From contig CALFLL010000012.1 of assembly GCA_937880845.1 (NCBI GenBank), positions 1 through 64,000 on the forward strand: a stretch of 64,000 nt of DNA, read 5' to 3'. The DNA comes from an uncultured Drancourtella sp. (lineage in GTDB: Bacteria > Bacillota > Clostridia > Lachnospirales > Lachnospiraceae). Every line of letters starts with the position of its first letter. The first letter of the stretch is position 1. The position numbers were made by a program, and so were the translations under genes. Shown here in pieces: positions 42,583-51,700 of the stretch. The notes under the pieces were generated by a model. It ran no database searches, was not told the origin of the DNA, and worked only from the letters and a program-made list of their open reading frames with translations.

Positions 42583-44376
42583 ATGGCAGAAACAATGAAA
42601 GGCTTAAAAAGAAGTCATCGCTGTGCCGAACTTAGCAAAGCCAATATCGGTGAAACCGTAACAGTGATGGGATGGGTTCAGAAAAACCGTAATAAAGGCG
42701 GAATCATTTTCGTAGATTTAAGAGACCGTTCCGGACTCTTGCAGCTGATCTTTGAAAACGGAAGCATTGATGAAGAAGGATTTGAAAAGGCGGCAAAACT
42801 CAGAAGTGAATTCGTTATTGCTGCAGTAGGAACCGTGGAAGCACGTTCCGGAGCCGTGAACGAAAACCTTGCAACAGGAGAAATCGAGATCCGTGTCAAA
42901 GAACTTCGCATTCTTTCCGAATCCGAAACACCTCCGTTCCCGATTGAAGAAAACAGTAAGACAAAGGAAGAACTTCGTCTTAAATACCGTTTCCTTGATC
43001 TTAGAAGATCGGATATGCAGAGAAACCTTCTGATGAGAAGCCAGGTTGCCACACTGACAAGACAGTTTTTATCAGAAGAAGGATTCCTTGAGATCGAAAC
43101 ACCGACCCTTGTAAAAAGTACACCGGAAGGAGCAAGAGATTACCTTGTGCCAAGCCGCGTACATCCGGGAAGCTTTTATGCGCTTCCGCAGTCACCTCAG
43201 ACATTAAAGCAGCTTCTGATGTGCTCCGGATGCGACCGCTACTTCCAGCTTGCAAGATGTTACCGTGACGAAGACCTTCGTGCTGACAGACAGCCGGAAT
43301 TCACACAGATCGACATGGAATTATCTTTTGTAGATGTAGATGAAGTTATCGACGTAAACGAACGCCTTCTCGCATATCTGTTCAAACAGGTATTAAATAT
43401 CGAAGTTCCACTTCCAATCCCGCGTATGACATGGCAGGAAGCAATGGACCGTTTCGGTTCCGACAAACCGGATACCCGTTTTGGAATGGAACTTGTCAAT
43501 GTCAGCGATATTGTAAAAAGATGCGGATTCGGTGTCTTTACAGGAGCACTGGAAAACGGCGGAAGCGTCAGAGGTATCAATGCAAAAGGACAGGGAGCGA
43601 TGCCGCGTAAGAAGATCGACAAGCTTGTTGACTTTGCGAAAGATTTCGGGGCAAAAGGACTTGCCTATATTGCACTTCAGGAAGACGGAAGTGTGAAATC
43701 CTCCTTTGCAAAATTCATGACAGAAGAAGAGATGGCATCTCTTATTAAGGCAATGGACGGACAGCCGGGAGATTTACTCCTCTTTGCCGCAGACAAGAAC
43801 AAGATTGTATGGGATGTTCTTGGAAACCTTCGTCTGGAACTGGCAAGACAGCTTGACCTTCTTGACAAAGGCCGGTACAACTTCCTCTGGGTAACAGAAT
43901 TCCCGCTCCTTGAATGGAACGAAGATGAAAACCGTTTTGTTGCAATGCACCACCCATTCACCATGCCGATGGAAGAAGATCTCTGCTATCTGGACAGCGA
44001 TCCGGGAAGAGTCCGTGCAAAAGCATACGATATCGTATTAAACGGAACAGAGATTGGCGGTGGAAGCGTGCGTATCCATCAGAACGACATCCAGACAAAG
44101 ATGTTTGAAGTCATCGGATTCACAAAAGAAGAAGCAGAAGAACAGTTTGGCTTCCTTCTCAACGCATTCAAGTACGGAGTACCGCCGCACGCAGGACTGG
44201 CATACGGTCTTGACCGTCTGGTAATGCTGATGGCAAAAGAAGACAGCATCCGTGACGTGATCGCTTTCCCGAAAGTAAAAGATGCATCGGACATGATGTT
44301 GGAAGCACCGTCCGAAGTAGCGGTAAAACAGTTGGAAGAACTGGGAATTGCGGTAATAAAACAAGAAGAAAAATAG
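42583..44376 (+). CDS. aspS: Aspartyl-tRNA synthetase
   Basis: A 597-aa bacterial-type AspRS: an OB-fold anticodon domain (residues 1-110), a class II catalytic core with R-F-L-D-L-R near 143, motif 2 F-R-x-E-x-like R-C-Y-R-D-E-D-L-R-A near 224, the bacterial GAD insertion (about 290-420), and motif 3 G-L-A-Y-G-L-D-R near 548. The ATG at 42583 follows GTGGAGGAA; the upstream GTG at 42568 overlaps it. Length is normal. Confidence 0.95.
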   Translation: MAETMKGLKRSHRCAELSKANIGETVTVMGWVQKNRNKGGIIFVDLRDRSGLLQLIFENGSIDEEGFEKAAKLRSEFVIAAVGTVEARSGAVNENLATGEIEIRVKELRILSESETPPFPIEENSKTKEELRLKYRFLDLRRSDMQRNLLMRSQVATLTRQFLSEEGFLEIETPTLVKSTPEGARDYLVPSRVHPGSFYALPQSPQTLKQLLMCSGCDRYFQLARCYRDEDLRADRQPEFTQIDMELSFVDVDEVIDVNERLLAYLFKQVLNIEVPLPIPRMTWQEAMDRFGSDKPDTRFGMELVNVSDIVKRCGFGVFTGALENGGSVRGINAKGQGAMPRKKIDKLVDFAKDFGAKGLAYIALQEDGSVKSSFAKFMTEEEMASLIKAMDGQPGDLLLFAADKNKIVWDVLGNLRLELARQLDLLDKGRYNFLWVTEFPLLEWNEDENRFVAMHHPFTMPMEEDLCYLDSDPGRVRAKAYDIVLNGTEIGGGSVRIHQNDIQTKMFEVIGFTKEEAEEQFGFLLNAFKYGVPPHAGLAYGLDRLVMLMAKEDSIRDVIAFPKVKDASDMMLEAPSEVAVKQLEELGIAVIKQEEK

Positions 44377-44389
44377 AATAGCGACAAAA

Positions 44390-44443
44390 GCAAAAGATAC
44401 AGCATTAGGTTTGACAGAAGACAAAATTGCAGTATCTTTTTGC
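44390..44443 (+). terminator. Terminator-like hairpin after aspS
   Basis: GCAAAAGATAC (44390-44400) pairs with GTATCTTTTTGC (44432-44443) across a 31-base loop, with the T run inside the 3' arm. Confidence 0.6.
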
Positions 44444-44470
44444 ACATTTCAGAAAAATGTAAAAAATTTA

Positions 44471-44480
44471 GGGGGGGGGG
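44471..44480 (+). promoter_or_regulatory. G10 homopolymer in the ribosome-binding site of the SARP-like gene
   Basis: Ten consecutive G lie seven bases before the ATG at 44488, where the Shine-Dalgarno sequence should be. Such tracts slip readily during replication; loss or gain of G would alter the ribosome site or its spacing. Confidence 0.75.
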
Positions 44481-44487
44481 TAAATAA

Positions 44488-45750
44488 ATGAAGAACCAAT
44501 TACCTGTCTTAAAAGTATGTATGTTTGGCGGATTTTCCATGGAATATGATGGAAAACCAATTACGATCAAAAACAAGCCGGATTCAAAAACCGGAAAATT
44601 ACTCTATCTCCTTCTTCATGCTTTTCAAACTTCAAAGGGTGAAAAGAAAATCATGCGGCAGGAATTAATTGAAACAGTTTACAGAAATGAAGAACTGTCA
44701 GATGTAGGAAATAATCTGAGAGTAGCAATACACAGACTGAAAAAACTTCTTGTGGAAGCAGGACTTCCGGAATACAATTATATCCAGATGAACAGCGGAG
44801 GATATGAATGGGTAAGTCCGATGCCTGTCTGGCTGGACACAAAGGAGTTTTCCGATAAGATTGAAAAAGCGGAAAAAGAACAGGTTAAAGAAAAGAAATT
44901 TATTCTTTTAAAAGAGGCATGCGAGTTATATAAAGGAGAGTTTCTGCCGGAACTGTCCGGGGAAGACTGGGTGATCATCTCAGGTGTCAATTATAAGAAA
45001 CAGTATGCAGGAGCATTACAGCAGGTGCTGGAATTTTTAAAAGAAAAAGAAGATTATAAAACAATGTTGGAAATGGCATCAAATGCATGTAAACTGTACC
45101 CTTTTGAGGAATGGCAGGTCTGGAAAATCGAGGCACTTACAGGATTGGAACGCTATAAGGAAGCCATGGAATTTTATGAAGAAACAACAAAAATGCTTTT
45201 TGAAGAACTCGGGATTTCTCCCTCTGAAGAAATGATGGAAAAAATCCATAAGATGAGCGGCGGGCTGGAACGCTCCTGGGAATTACCGGAAGAAATCAAA
45301 GAAAATCTGCAGGAAAAAGAATACGAGCAGGGAGCTTTTTACATGAATTTTCCAAGCTTTCGGGACGGATATCGCCTGATCCGAAGAATTGTAGAAAGAA
45401 ATGGGCAGTCTGTTTATTTGATGATCTGTACCCTGATGGATGCAAGCGGTAATCCGATCGAAAAAGCAGAGAAAAAAGAAGTGCTTTCACAGCAGCTTCA
45501 CAAAGCTATCAAAACAAGTTTCAGAAGAGGCGATGTTTTTACAAAATACAGTCCGGATCAATTCCTGATCCTTCTGATCGGAACAAATCAGGAAAACTGC
45601 GTAAAAATTTTCAAACGGATCTCGGATCATTTTTCTGAAAAACACAAAGCATGGAAACAAAATCTGAATTATTATATTTCATCCATCACGGATATTACAA
45701 AGGACGGAGAAAAACTGCACTTTAACAACAATTCATGTAAATGGCATTAA
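44488..45750 (+). CDS. SARP/BTAD-type transcriptional regulator with degenerate GGDEF-like domain
   Basis: A 420-aa regulator. Residues 1-105 are an OmpR-type winged helix (V-C-M-F-G-G-F-S-M ... R-V-A-I-H-R-L-K-K-L-L). Residues 115-255 form a bacterial transcriptional activation (BTAD) helical repeat domain with C-x-L-Y-P-F-E-E-W. Residues about 290-410 resemble a nucleotide-cyclase/GGDEF fold (R-R-G-D-V-F-T-K-Y-S-P-D-Q-F-L-I-L-L), with the GGDEF signature replaced by S-P-D-Q-F, so catalysis is unlikely. It is first in an accessory region and is followed by a small QN-x-x-WQG protein, so it may regulate the surface locus downstream. Confidence 0.8.
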   Translation: MKNQLPVLKVCMFGGFSMEYDGKPITIKNKPDSKTGKLLYLLLHAFQTSKGEKKIMRQELIETVYRNEELSDVGNNLRVAIHRLKKLLVEAGLPEYNYIQMNSGGYEWVSPMPVWLDTKEFSDKIEKAEKEQVKEKKFILLKEACELYKGEFLPELSGEDWVIISGVNYKKQYAGALQQVLEFLKEKEDYKTMLEMASNACKLYPFEEWQVWKIEALTGLERYKEAMEFYEETTKMLFEELGISPSEEMMEKIHKMSGGLERSWELPEEIKENLQEKEYEQGAFYMNFPSFRDGYRLIRRIVERNGQSVYLMICTLMDASGNPIEKAEKKEVLSQQLHKAIKTSFRRGDVFTKYSPDQFLILLIGTNQENCVKIFKRISDHFSEKHKAWKQNLNYYISSITDITKDGEKLHFNNNSCKWH

Positions 45751-45761
45751 GGGGGACAGTT

Positions 45762-46208
45762 ATGAATAAAGTGAGAAAGGATATGATACGGTCTGTTCCG
45801 AATCTGGTCGTTGTATGTGTGGAAAAATATACAGGTTCCGCCATACAGGGAAATATGTATCACCCTTACAGCAGGGAAGCACATCCTTTCCAAAATGAAG
45901 TTCAACTGATCGAGCAGATGGAGGATTTCTTTGATATGATTTCCTTTCCGCAGGCAGCATGTGAACTTAGAAAATTTGGCGAGCAAGAAAAAACAAGACC
46001 ACAAAACGACGAAACATCAACGGATGTACGTGAGGAAATCCTGCAAAAAACAGGAACATGCGGAACATTTCTTGTCCGGGTACAATACAGACAGAACGCC
46101 TCATGGCAGGGAAGCATTTTGTGGAAAGAAAAAGATGTGGAACAGACATTCAAAAGTGTCCTGGAATTCCTCATGCTGCTGGACAATGCAGTAGGAGGAA
46201 ACGCATAA
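45762..46208 (+). CDS. Conserved protein with QNASWQG motif, unknown function
   Basis: A 148-aa soluble protein of unknown function. The N-terminal half carries Y-S-R-E-A-H-P-F-Q-N-E-V-Q-L-I-E-Q-M. The C-terminal half has F-L-V-R-V-Q-Y-R-Q-N-A-S-W-Q-G-S-I-x-W, then F-K-S-V-L-E-F-L-M-L-L, which matches the 63-aa protein at 48326 (Q-N-A-T-W-Q-G-T-V-T-W ... F-R-S-A-L-E-L-I-K-L-I). The start at 45762 follows GGGGGA; an in-frame ATG at 45741 overlaps the end of the regulator gene and lacks a site. It is coupled to the SARP-like gene by position. Confidence 0.7.
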   Translation: MNKVRKDMIRSVPNLVVVCVEKYTGSAIQGNMYHPYSREAHPFQNEVQLIEQMEDFFDMISFPQAACELRKFGEQEKTRPQNDETSTDVREEILQKTGTCGTFLVRVQYRQNASWQGSILWKEKDVEQTFKSVLEFLMLLDNAVGGNA

Positions 46209-46224
46209 CAGAAGAAAGAACAGT

Positions 46225-46266
46225 AAAAAGGCGGAAAGTCCGAAAAAAGGGTTTTCGCCTTTTTTA
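46225..46266 (+). terminator. Rho-independent terminator
   Basis: AAAAGGCGGAAA pairs with TTTTCGCCTTTTTT. It closes the SARP-like/QNASWQG operon. Confidence 0.75.
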
Positions 46267-46336
46267 TAGACAATTTGGGGATAGGCAAGGGAATGAAAAT
46301 ACGATAAAATGGGGATAGAAAGAAAGGGGAAGTAAT

Positions 46337-46675
46337 ATGCCTGATACAGTAAGCAAAGTCATTTATCAGTTTTCGCAGCAGATGAAAAACATATTTGGTG
46401 TACATTTATCAAAGGTCATTGTATATGGATCGTATGCAAGAGGTGACTACAAAGAAAATTCGGATGTAGATGTGATGATTTTGGTCGATCTTTCAGAACA
46501 GGAGATAAAAAAAACGGAGAACCAAGTCTATGATATTGCATTTGACATAGAAATGAATACAGGTATCGATATTTCTCCAATCATCAAAAGCGAAGCCCAG
46601 TATGAGTATTGGGCAGATGTATTGCCTTTTTATAGAAATGTTCGGGAGGAAGGGGTTGTTGTAAGTGGAGAATAA
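46337..46675 (+). CDS. MNT-type nucleotidyltransferase (antitoxin-like)
   Basis: A 112-aa minimal nucleotidyltransferase. The catalytic pattern G-S-Y-A-R-G-D-Y-K-E-N-S-D-V-D-V is near residues 34-49, with a third acidic residue in F-D-I-E-M near 73. In MNT/HEPN (MntA-HepT) modules this protein adds AMP to the HEPN toxin and so neutralises it. The HEPN gene overlaps its 3' end. Active-site residues appear intact. Confidence 0.88.
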   Translation: MPDTVSKVIYQFSQQMKNIFGVHLSKVIVYGSYARGDYKENSDVDVMILVDLSEQEIKKTENQVYDIAFDIEMNTGIDISPIIKSEAQYEYWADVLPFYRNVREEGVVVSGE

Positions 46676-47075
46676 TAAAGCAATCGATTTATGTGTATAT
46701 CGTATGAACAATGCACAAGAAACACTGGATACTGCGAAGTTATGTATGGAGTATAAACGTTATAAGGATGCAATCAACCGCTGTTATTACGCAGCGTTTT
46801 ACGCGGTAAAAGCTGTATTGGCATTAGAAGAAGTTGACTTTAAACGTCATAAAGATGCAGTTGCCTATTTTAATCAAAATTACATTGCAACAAATATATT
46901 TGAAAGAGAAATCGGAAAAAGATTAGGAAGACTTAAGCGAAAACGAGAAACAAGTGATTATGATGATTTTTATGTTGCATCGTATGACGAAGCGAAAGAG
47001 CAGTATGATGCGGCAGAAATCATTGTGAATAGTGTTCGACAGTTTTTAAAAGATAAGAATATAAAATCTATGTAA
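46665..47075 (+). CDS. HEPN domain protein (putative RNase toxin)
   Basis: A 136-aa all-helical HEPN protein. R-C-Y-Y-A-A-F-Y-A-V-K-A-V-L near residues 39-52 and the late R-K-R-E-T-S-D-Y-D-D-F-Y-V (about 91-103) are typical of the group that pairs with MNT proteins. The canonical R-x4-6-H RNase motif is not evident; the charged R-x-x-x-S-D-Y-D segment takes its place, as in many paired HEPN proteins. GTG start overlaps the MNT stop. It ends 5 bp before the remnant of an ATPase gene. Confidence 0.8.
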   Translation: MENNKAIDLCVYRMNNAQETLDTAKLCMEYKRYKDAINRCYYAAFYAVKAVLALEEVDFKRHKDAVAYFNQNYIATNIFEREIGKRLGRLKRKRETSDYDDFYVASYDEAKEQYDAAEIIVNSVRQFLKDKNIKSM

Positions 47076-47080
47076 AATAA

Positions 47081-48088
47081 AAGAGCATTTTCACCGGTTT
47101 AAATAATCTGAAAGTGTTGTCTGTGGTGGATGTGCGGTTTGATGAGTATTTTGGATTTACAGACGAAGAAGTAAGAAATCTGTTGGAATACTACGGGCTT
47201 TCCCGAAGCTATGATACAGTCAAGGAGTGGTATGATGGATATCAGTTCGGCAATGTGGAAGTGTACTGTCCGTGGGATGTGGTGAATTATTGCGATGCCC
47301 TGCGGGCGGACGGTAATGCAAGTCCGCAAAACTACTGGTCCAATACAAGCAGCAATGATGCAGTCAGACGGTTTATCCAGGGTTCCGATACAGGTACCAC
47401 AAAGCGTGAGATTGAAAAGCTGGTTGCAAGGGAAACGATTCAAAAAGAAATCCATCAGGAATTAACCTATAAAGATATGTACGATTCTATCGATCATTTG
47501 TGGAGCGTACTCTTTACCACAGGCTATCTGACACAGAAAGGAAAGCCGGATCGCAATACCTTTCAGCTTGCAATCCCGAATATGGAAATCCGTGAGATTT
47601 TTACGGAGCAGATCATGGACTATTTTAAGGAAAGTGTTAAAAAAAACGGTGCAGTAGTCGATGCCTTCCGTGACGCCTTAAAAAGAGGAGATACAGAAGG
47701 AGTGGAAAAAAGATTTACGGAGTATCTGAGGAGAACCATCAGTATCCGGGATACTTTTGTGAAAAAGCCATTGAAAGAAAACTTTTATCATGGCATCCTG
47801 CTGGGACTTTTGGGATACAAGGATGACTGGATGGTATCTTCCAACAAAGAATTCGGGGAAGGATACAGTGATATCCTGGTGGAAGATACAGATGGAGAAA
47901 CAGGTATTATTATAGAAGTAAAATATGCAGAGGACGGAAAAATGGAAGAAGCCTGCGAGAATGCTCTGAAACAGATCAAGTGTAAGCGGTATGAGGAAAC
48001 CCTTCGGGAAGAAGGGATAGAACATATCCTGAAATACGGAATTGCATGTTATAAAAAACGGTGCAGGGTGATGATGGGAAAAGAATAA
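47081..48088 (+). pseudogene. 5'-truncated AAA-ATPase-like/PD-(D/E)XK nuclease protein
   Basis: The frame reads S-I-F-T-G-L-N-N-L-K from 47084 and runs to 48088, ending in a PD-(D/E)XK nuclease-like domain (S-D-I-L-V-E-D...I-I-E-V-K-Y-A near 47865-47935). Proteins of this family start with an ATPase domain of about 230 residues containing a P-loop. None of that is present: the sequence upstream is the HEPN gene, five bases away. The nearest start, GTG at 47114, has no ribosome-binding site. This is a broken gene cut at the HEPN boundary. Confidence 0.82.
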
Positions 48089-48133
48089 TGTAGGAAAGGA
48101 ATTATTAAATAAATATAGGAAGAAACACATACG

Positions 48134-48160
48134 ACCGGCAGGGTAACCTGCCGGTTTTTT
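48134..48160 (+). terminator. Rho-independent terminator
   Basis: ACCGGCAGG-GTAA-CCTGCCGGT followed by TTTTT. Confidence 0.92.
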
Positions 48161-48325
48161 AACGAATTCGAAAGAAATTTCACAAAAAGGACATAACTAT
48201 TACAAAAAAGATGAAAAAATATAAAAAAACTTAAAAAAAGTAATGGAATGTAATGATAGGTATAATGCTCCCTTTTGTATAATAGCCATATCATAGAGAG
48301 ATAGAGAAGGGGGACCGGAAAAATT

Positions 48326-48517
48326 GTGAAAAACTCCATAAAGAACAGCAAAGAAACATTCCTGCTAACGATTGAGAGCCAGCAAAACGCAACATGGCAG
48401 GGAACAGTGACTTGGGTGGAAAAACGAGATAAGCAGTATTTCCGTAGTGCCCTGGAATTAATTAAATTGATAGAAAGTGCTCTTGAAGAACAAAACAAGG
48501 AAGGAGAAGGACAGTAA
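48326..48517 (+). CDS. Small protein with QNATWQG motif, paralogue of the 45762 protein
   Basis: A 63-aa protein homologous to the C-terminal half of the protein at 45762: F-L-L-T-I-E-S-Q-Q-N-A-T-W-Q-G-T-V-T-W, then F-R-S-A-L-E-L-I-K-L-I-E. It may fold as a small beta sheet and helix. GTG start with GGGGGA about 12 bases upstream. It is the first gene of the surface-protein locus, three bases before the vWA protein gene. Function unknown; a regulatory link between the two loci is suggested by the shared motif. Confidence 0.7.
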   Translation: MKNSIKNSKETFLLTIESQQNATWQGTVTWVEKRDKQYFRSALELIKLIESALEEQNKEGEGQ

Positions 48518-48520
48518 ATT

Positions 48521-51500
48521 ATGAAAAAGAAGATGAAATGTGTAGTTGCTCTGCTCCTGTGTATGACTATGGTATTCGGAACGAATCTTTCCACACTGGC
48601 AGATGGAAACGTCGTTCTGTCCGAACAACAGGAACAGCAGGCAGAGCCAAAGAATGATCAGACCACTGTAACAGGTGATGAAAAGACAGAAGCACCTGCA
48701 GCAGAAAATCCGGACGGACAGACGGAGAAAAAGCAGGAGGATGCGAAAACGGAGGACAATACCGACGCTTCCGCTCAGACACCGGAAACTCCAGAAGTTC
48801 CGGAAACATCTGTAAAACCAGAAACACCACAGACTCCGGAAACAGAAACACCTGCAAAACCGGAAACTTCTAAGGATTCTCAGGAGCAGCAGGCTGAAGA
48901 AGATAAACGGCAGGCAGGACAGGAGGTTCAAGAAGAGAAGAAAAAAGAGAATATTGATACAATGGAAGAAAAAAATTATCCAGAATATTTAACTGGGATT
49001 GAATCGGGAGTAGAATCCCATAAATCTCATGAAGCAACTGATAACGATTTTAGATGGGATGAAGAGAGTCAAAGCTGGAAGTGCCGGTGGTATGATGATG
49101 ATAAGTATGGTCAAGCAACATACTATGGACCGCGTGATAAACACTATGTACGAATTAAATATGATGGATCTGGAGAGTCGATTTCTTATATTCGATGTGA
49201 TGTGTATGGTGGGGAGGAAACAGATGGAACCTACTATCCAGTATATTACATGAATGAAGACATGTCATCTATGTTACATAGCCCGTTGTTTGAAAGTGTT
49301 CGAGATGGCGATGAAGCAAAAGAAACATCTGATACAACAGATGGAAAATTAAATAAAGGAAAAAGCTTGGAAGAATCAATGCAAGACGGTTATTGGACAT
49401 TGGGAAAATTTAAACCGGGGTACAGTAACACTGACGAGATTAAAATTAATACAGAAGAAGATTTGCAAAAATATATTCAAGATAGTAAGGAAAAAGTAGA
49501 TTTAAAGAATTATGATGAAAAGGTAAAAAGCAGACTGTTTTTTATTTGGCATCCACAAACAACTTTAGAAGAGTCGGTTGAAGGAAGTAAGAGTGTAGAA
49601 TTAATTAATTGGGATGAACGGCTTTATAAATTAACTTTAACTGCAAACTCAACATCGAAGCAGAATATGCCAGGCGTAATGGATACGGCAAATATGGTGT
49701 TAGCATTGGATGTATCTGCACAAATGGGGGGGAAAGTTGAAGATCAATCCCTTTGTTTGAAAGATGAAGTGACTTGGGATGGACTCGGTAAGCCAGAAAA
49801 AGAAAGTCCATATTATTTTTTGGAAGATGGATTAGTATATAAAATTTGGTATGAGAAAGGATTCCTTGGGATAGGAGGGGGATATAAGTATTCAAGTGCT
49901 ACAGGAGAATACGAACGAGAGTTTGAACAAAGTGAACATTTGAATGCTAAATTCTATAAAACATATCAAGCACTTACAAAATTTGATATTGCAAAAGAAG
50001 CAGCTAAGAATGTAGTATCGGAACTGGCAGAACTTTCACCACAAAGTATGATTCAAATTATCGGATTTGATAATCAGGTACGATATGAAAGCAAGAAAAT
50101 AACAGCTTTAAATACAGAAGAAATCAATAAGTTTATTGATGGAATAGCGGTGAGTGATGAAAGTAGTGTAAGCTTTAGTAGTGCTTTAAATAAAGCACAG
50201 AGTAGCTTGAAAGATCAAAAGAATCCTAACATTGCAATATTTTCAACAGGTGAACAAGGAAGTAGAGATGATCAAAATACAGCAGAAAAAGTTAAAGATT
50301 CTGGCATTGTCATTGAAACAGTAAAAATTGATACAAAGACTAGCGGTTATTTGGAAAAAATAGCAAGTGAAGAGAAGAATTATGCTAGCGATGAAACAGC
50401 AAACTTGGTCGCAGAGTTGGGACTGAAATATATAGAAGACGGTGCTTCATATTTACCGGTTGAAGGAGCAACCATTATAGATTATATAGATAAGCGCTTT
50501 GAAATTATTGAGCCAATGGGAACCCCATTAGCATCTCGAACGGCAATATTTGCTGTGGGAGAAACATATTTGCCAGGAATGATAGGTACAGACGAACAAG
50601 GACGTCAATATATAAAATGGGACGATGTACAAATAGACCCAAAACATGAAGACGGAACAGCAGGATGGACAGCAGAAGTTTATATTAAAGCAAAAGATGA
50701 TTATATTGGCGGAAATAATATACCAACGAATGGGGACGGTTCGGGAATTAAGTTAAAAGGAAGCAAGGAAAATGCTGTAACATTTGGAAAACCGTGTGTA
50801 AATGTAAAAGTTAATTTTGAAATCAAAAATAAATCAGCTAATATTTTCTACGGTGAAACTATTCCTGTTACAGGAGTAGAAGAATACATGTGTAATATTT
50901 CTCAATATTTAAAGAGTGATTATGGTGTGGAGCAGAATGATTTTAAATTTAAATGGTATACAGATGAAGCACTAAATGATCCTACTACTTTAGAGGTGAT
51001 GGAGAATATTAAACCAGAACCGGAGGAAGTGAGAAATTTCTATTTACAAGTGCTTTATAATGCGGGAAATCCGACAAAAGAAAGTAATAAGAATAGTAAA
51101 CAGCAGGAACAATATGTTTCGGCAATGAGCAAAGGGGAAGAGGTAGAAGGTGGAACGCCATTACCTTATGGACGTTATGAGATTAAAGTAACTTCCGGTT
51201 CTATTCAAATCAAGAAAAAGGTTTCTGGTATGGATGACAAGGACAAAGCAACCTTTACATTTAAAATCAAAAATACAGACACAAACCAAACTTGGTATCG
51301 TGCAATAACTGTTGATACAGGAAAATTAAATGATAAAAAAGTTGTGAAGGCAGAATTACTAAGCGGACTTCCAAAAGGAAAATATGAAGTTACAGAACTT
51401 GATACTTTGAAGTATCATAATGATGGAAAAGAAATAATTGATAAAACAACTTGTCCAACTGATAATTTAAAAAATATTTATATGGGATGGGAAAGTGAAA

Positions 51501-51682
51501 ACAATAGCACAACAAATATAAATAAAAACAGTGCTACAATCCAGTTTACTAATACCAAGAAAAATAATAAAGAATTGTCAGATAGCGATGTAAGGCTGAA
51601 CCGTTTCACAAAGAGTGGAAAGAAATGGTCTTGTGATAAGATTACAGTTCCACAAGAGCCAGAAAATTCAAAAGAGGAGTAA
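48521..51682 (+). CDS. Large secreted von Willebrand A-type surface protein
   Basis: A 1,053-aa protein with a signal peptide (residues 1-28, cleavage near L-A-D-G). A low-complexity Glu/Pro/Thr/Gln region spans about 30-140. A vWA domain is at about 388-650, with the first MIDAS segment A-L-D-V-S-A-Q-M (fifth position Gln, not Ser, so metal binding may be impaired). A C-terminal Cna/SpaA-like beta domain (about 890-1010) begins S-I-Q-I-K-K-K-V-S-G. No LPxTG anchor is present. From about 49 kb the coding sequence is more AT-rich than the surrounding genes, suggesting transfer. It probably acts as a tip or adhesive part of the fibre system downstream. Confidence 0.75.
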   Translation: MKKKMKCVVALLLCMTMVFGTNLSTLADGNVVLSEQQEQQAEPKNDQTTVTGDEKTEAPAAENPDGQTEKKQEDAKTEDNTDASAQTPETPEVPETSVKPETPQTPETETPAKPETSKDSQEQQAEEDKRQAGQEVQEEKKKENIDTMEEKNYPEYLTGIESGVESHKSHEATDNDFRWDEESQSWKCRWYDDDKYGQATYYGPRDKHYVRIKYDGSGESISYIRCDVYGGEETDGTYYPVYYMNEDMSSMLHSPLFESVRDGDEAKETSDTTDGKLNKGKSLEESMQDGYWTLGKFKPGYSNTDEIKINTEEDLQKYIQDSKEKVDLKNYDEKVKSRLFFIWHPQTTLEESVEGSKSVELINWDERLYKLTLTANSTSKQNMPGVMDTANMVLALDVSAQMGGKVEDQSLCLKDEVTWDGLGKPEKESPYYFLEDGLVYKIWYEKGFLGIGGGYKYSSATGEYEREFEQSEHLNAKFYKTYQALTKFDIAKEAAKNVVSELAELSPQSMIQIIGFDNQVRYESKKITALNTEEINKFIDGIAVSDESSVSFSSALNKAQSSLKDQKNPNIAIFSTGEQGSRDDQNTAEKVKDSGIVIETVKIDTKTSGYLEKIASEEKNYASDETANLVAELGLKYIEDGASYLPVEGATIIDYIDKRFEIIEPMGTPLASRTAIFAVGETYLPGMIGTDEQGRQYIKWDDVQIDPKHEDGTAGWTAEVYIKAKDDYIGGNNIPTNGDGSGIKLKGSKENAVTFGKPCVNVKVNFEIKNKSANIFYGETIPVTGVEEYMCNISQYLKSDYGVEQNDFKFKWYTDEALNDPTTLEVMENIKPEPEEVRNFYLQVLYNAGNPTKESNKNSKQQEQYVSAMSKGEEVEGGTPLPYGRYEIKVTSGSIQIKKKVSGMDDKDKATFTFKIKNTDTNQTWYRAITVDTGKLNDKKVVKAELLSGLPKGKYEVTELDTLKYHNDGKEIIDKTTCPTDNLKNIYMGWESENNSTTNINKNSATIQFTNTKKNNKELSDSDVRLNRFTKSGKKWSCDKITVPQEPENSKEE

Positions 51683-51700
51683 AGCAGGAGGTAGAGAAGA

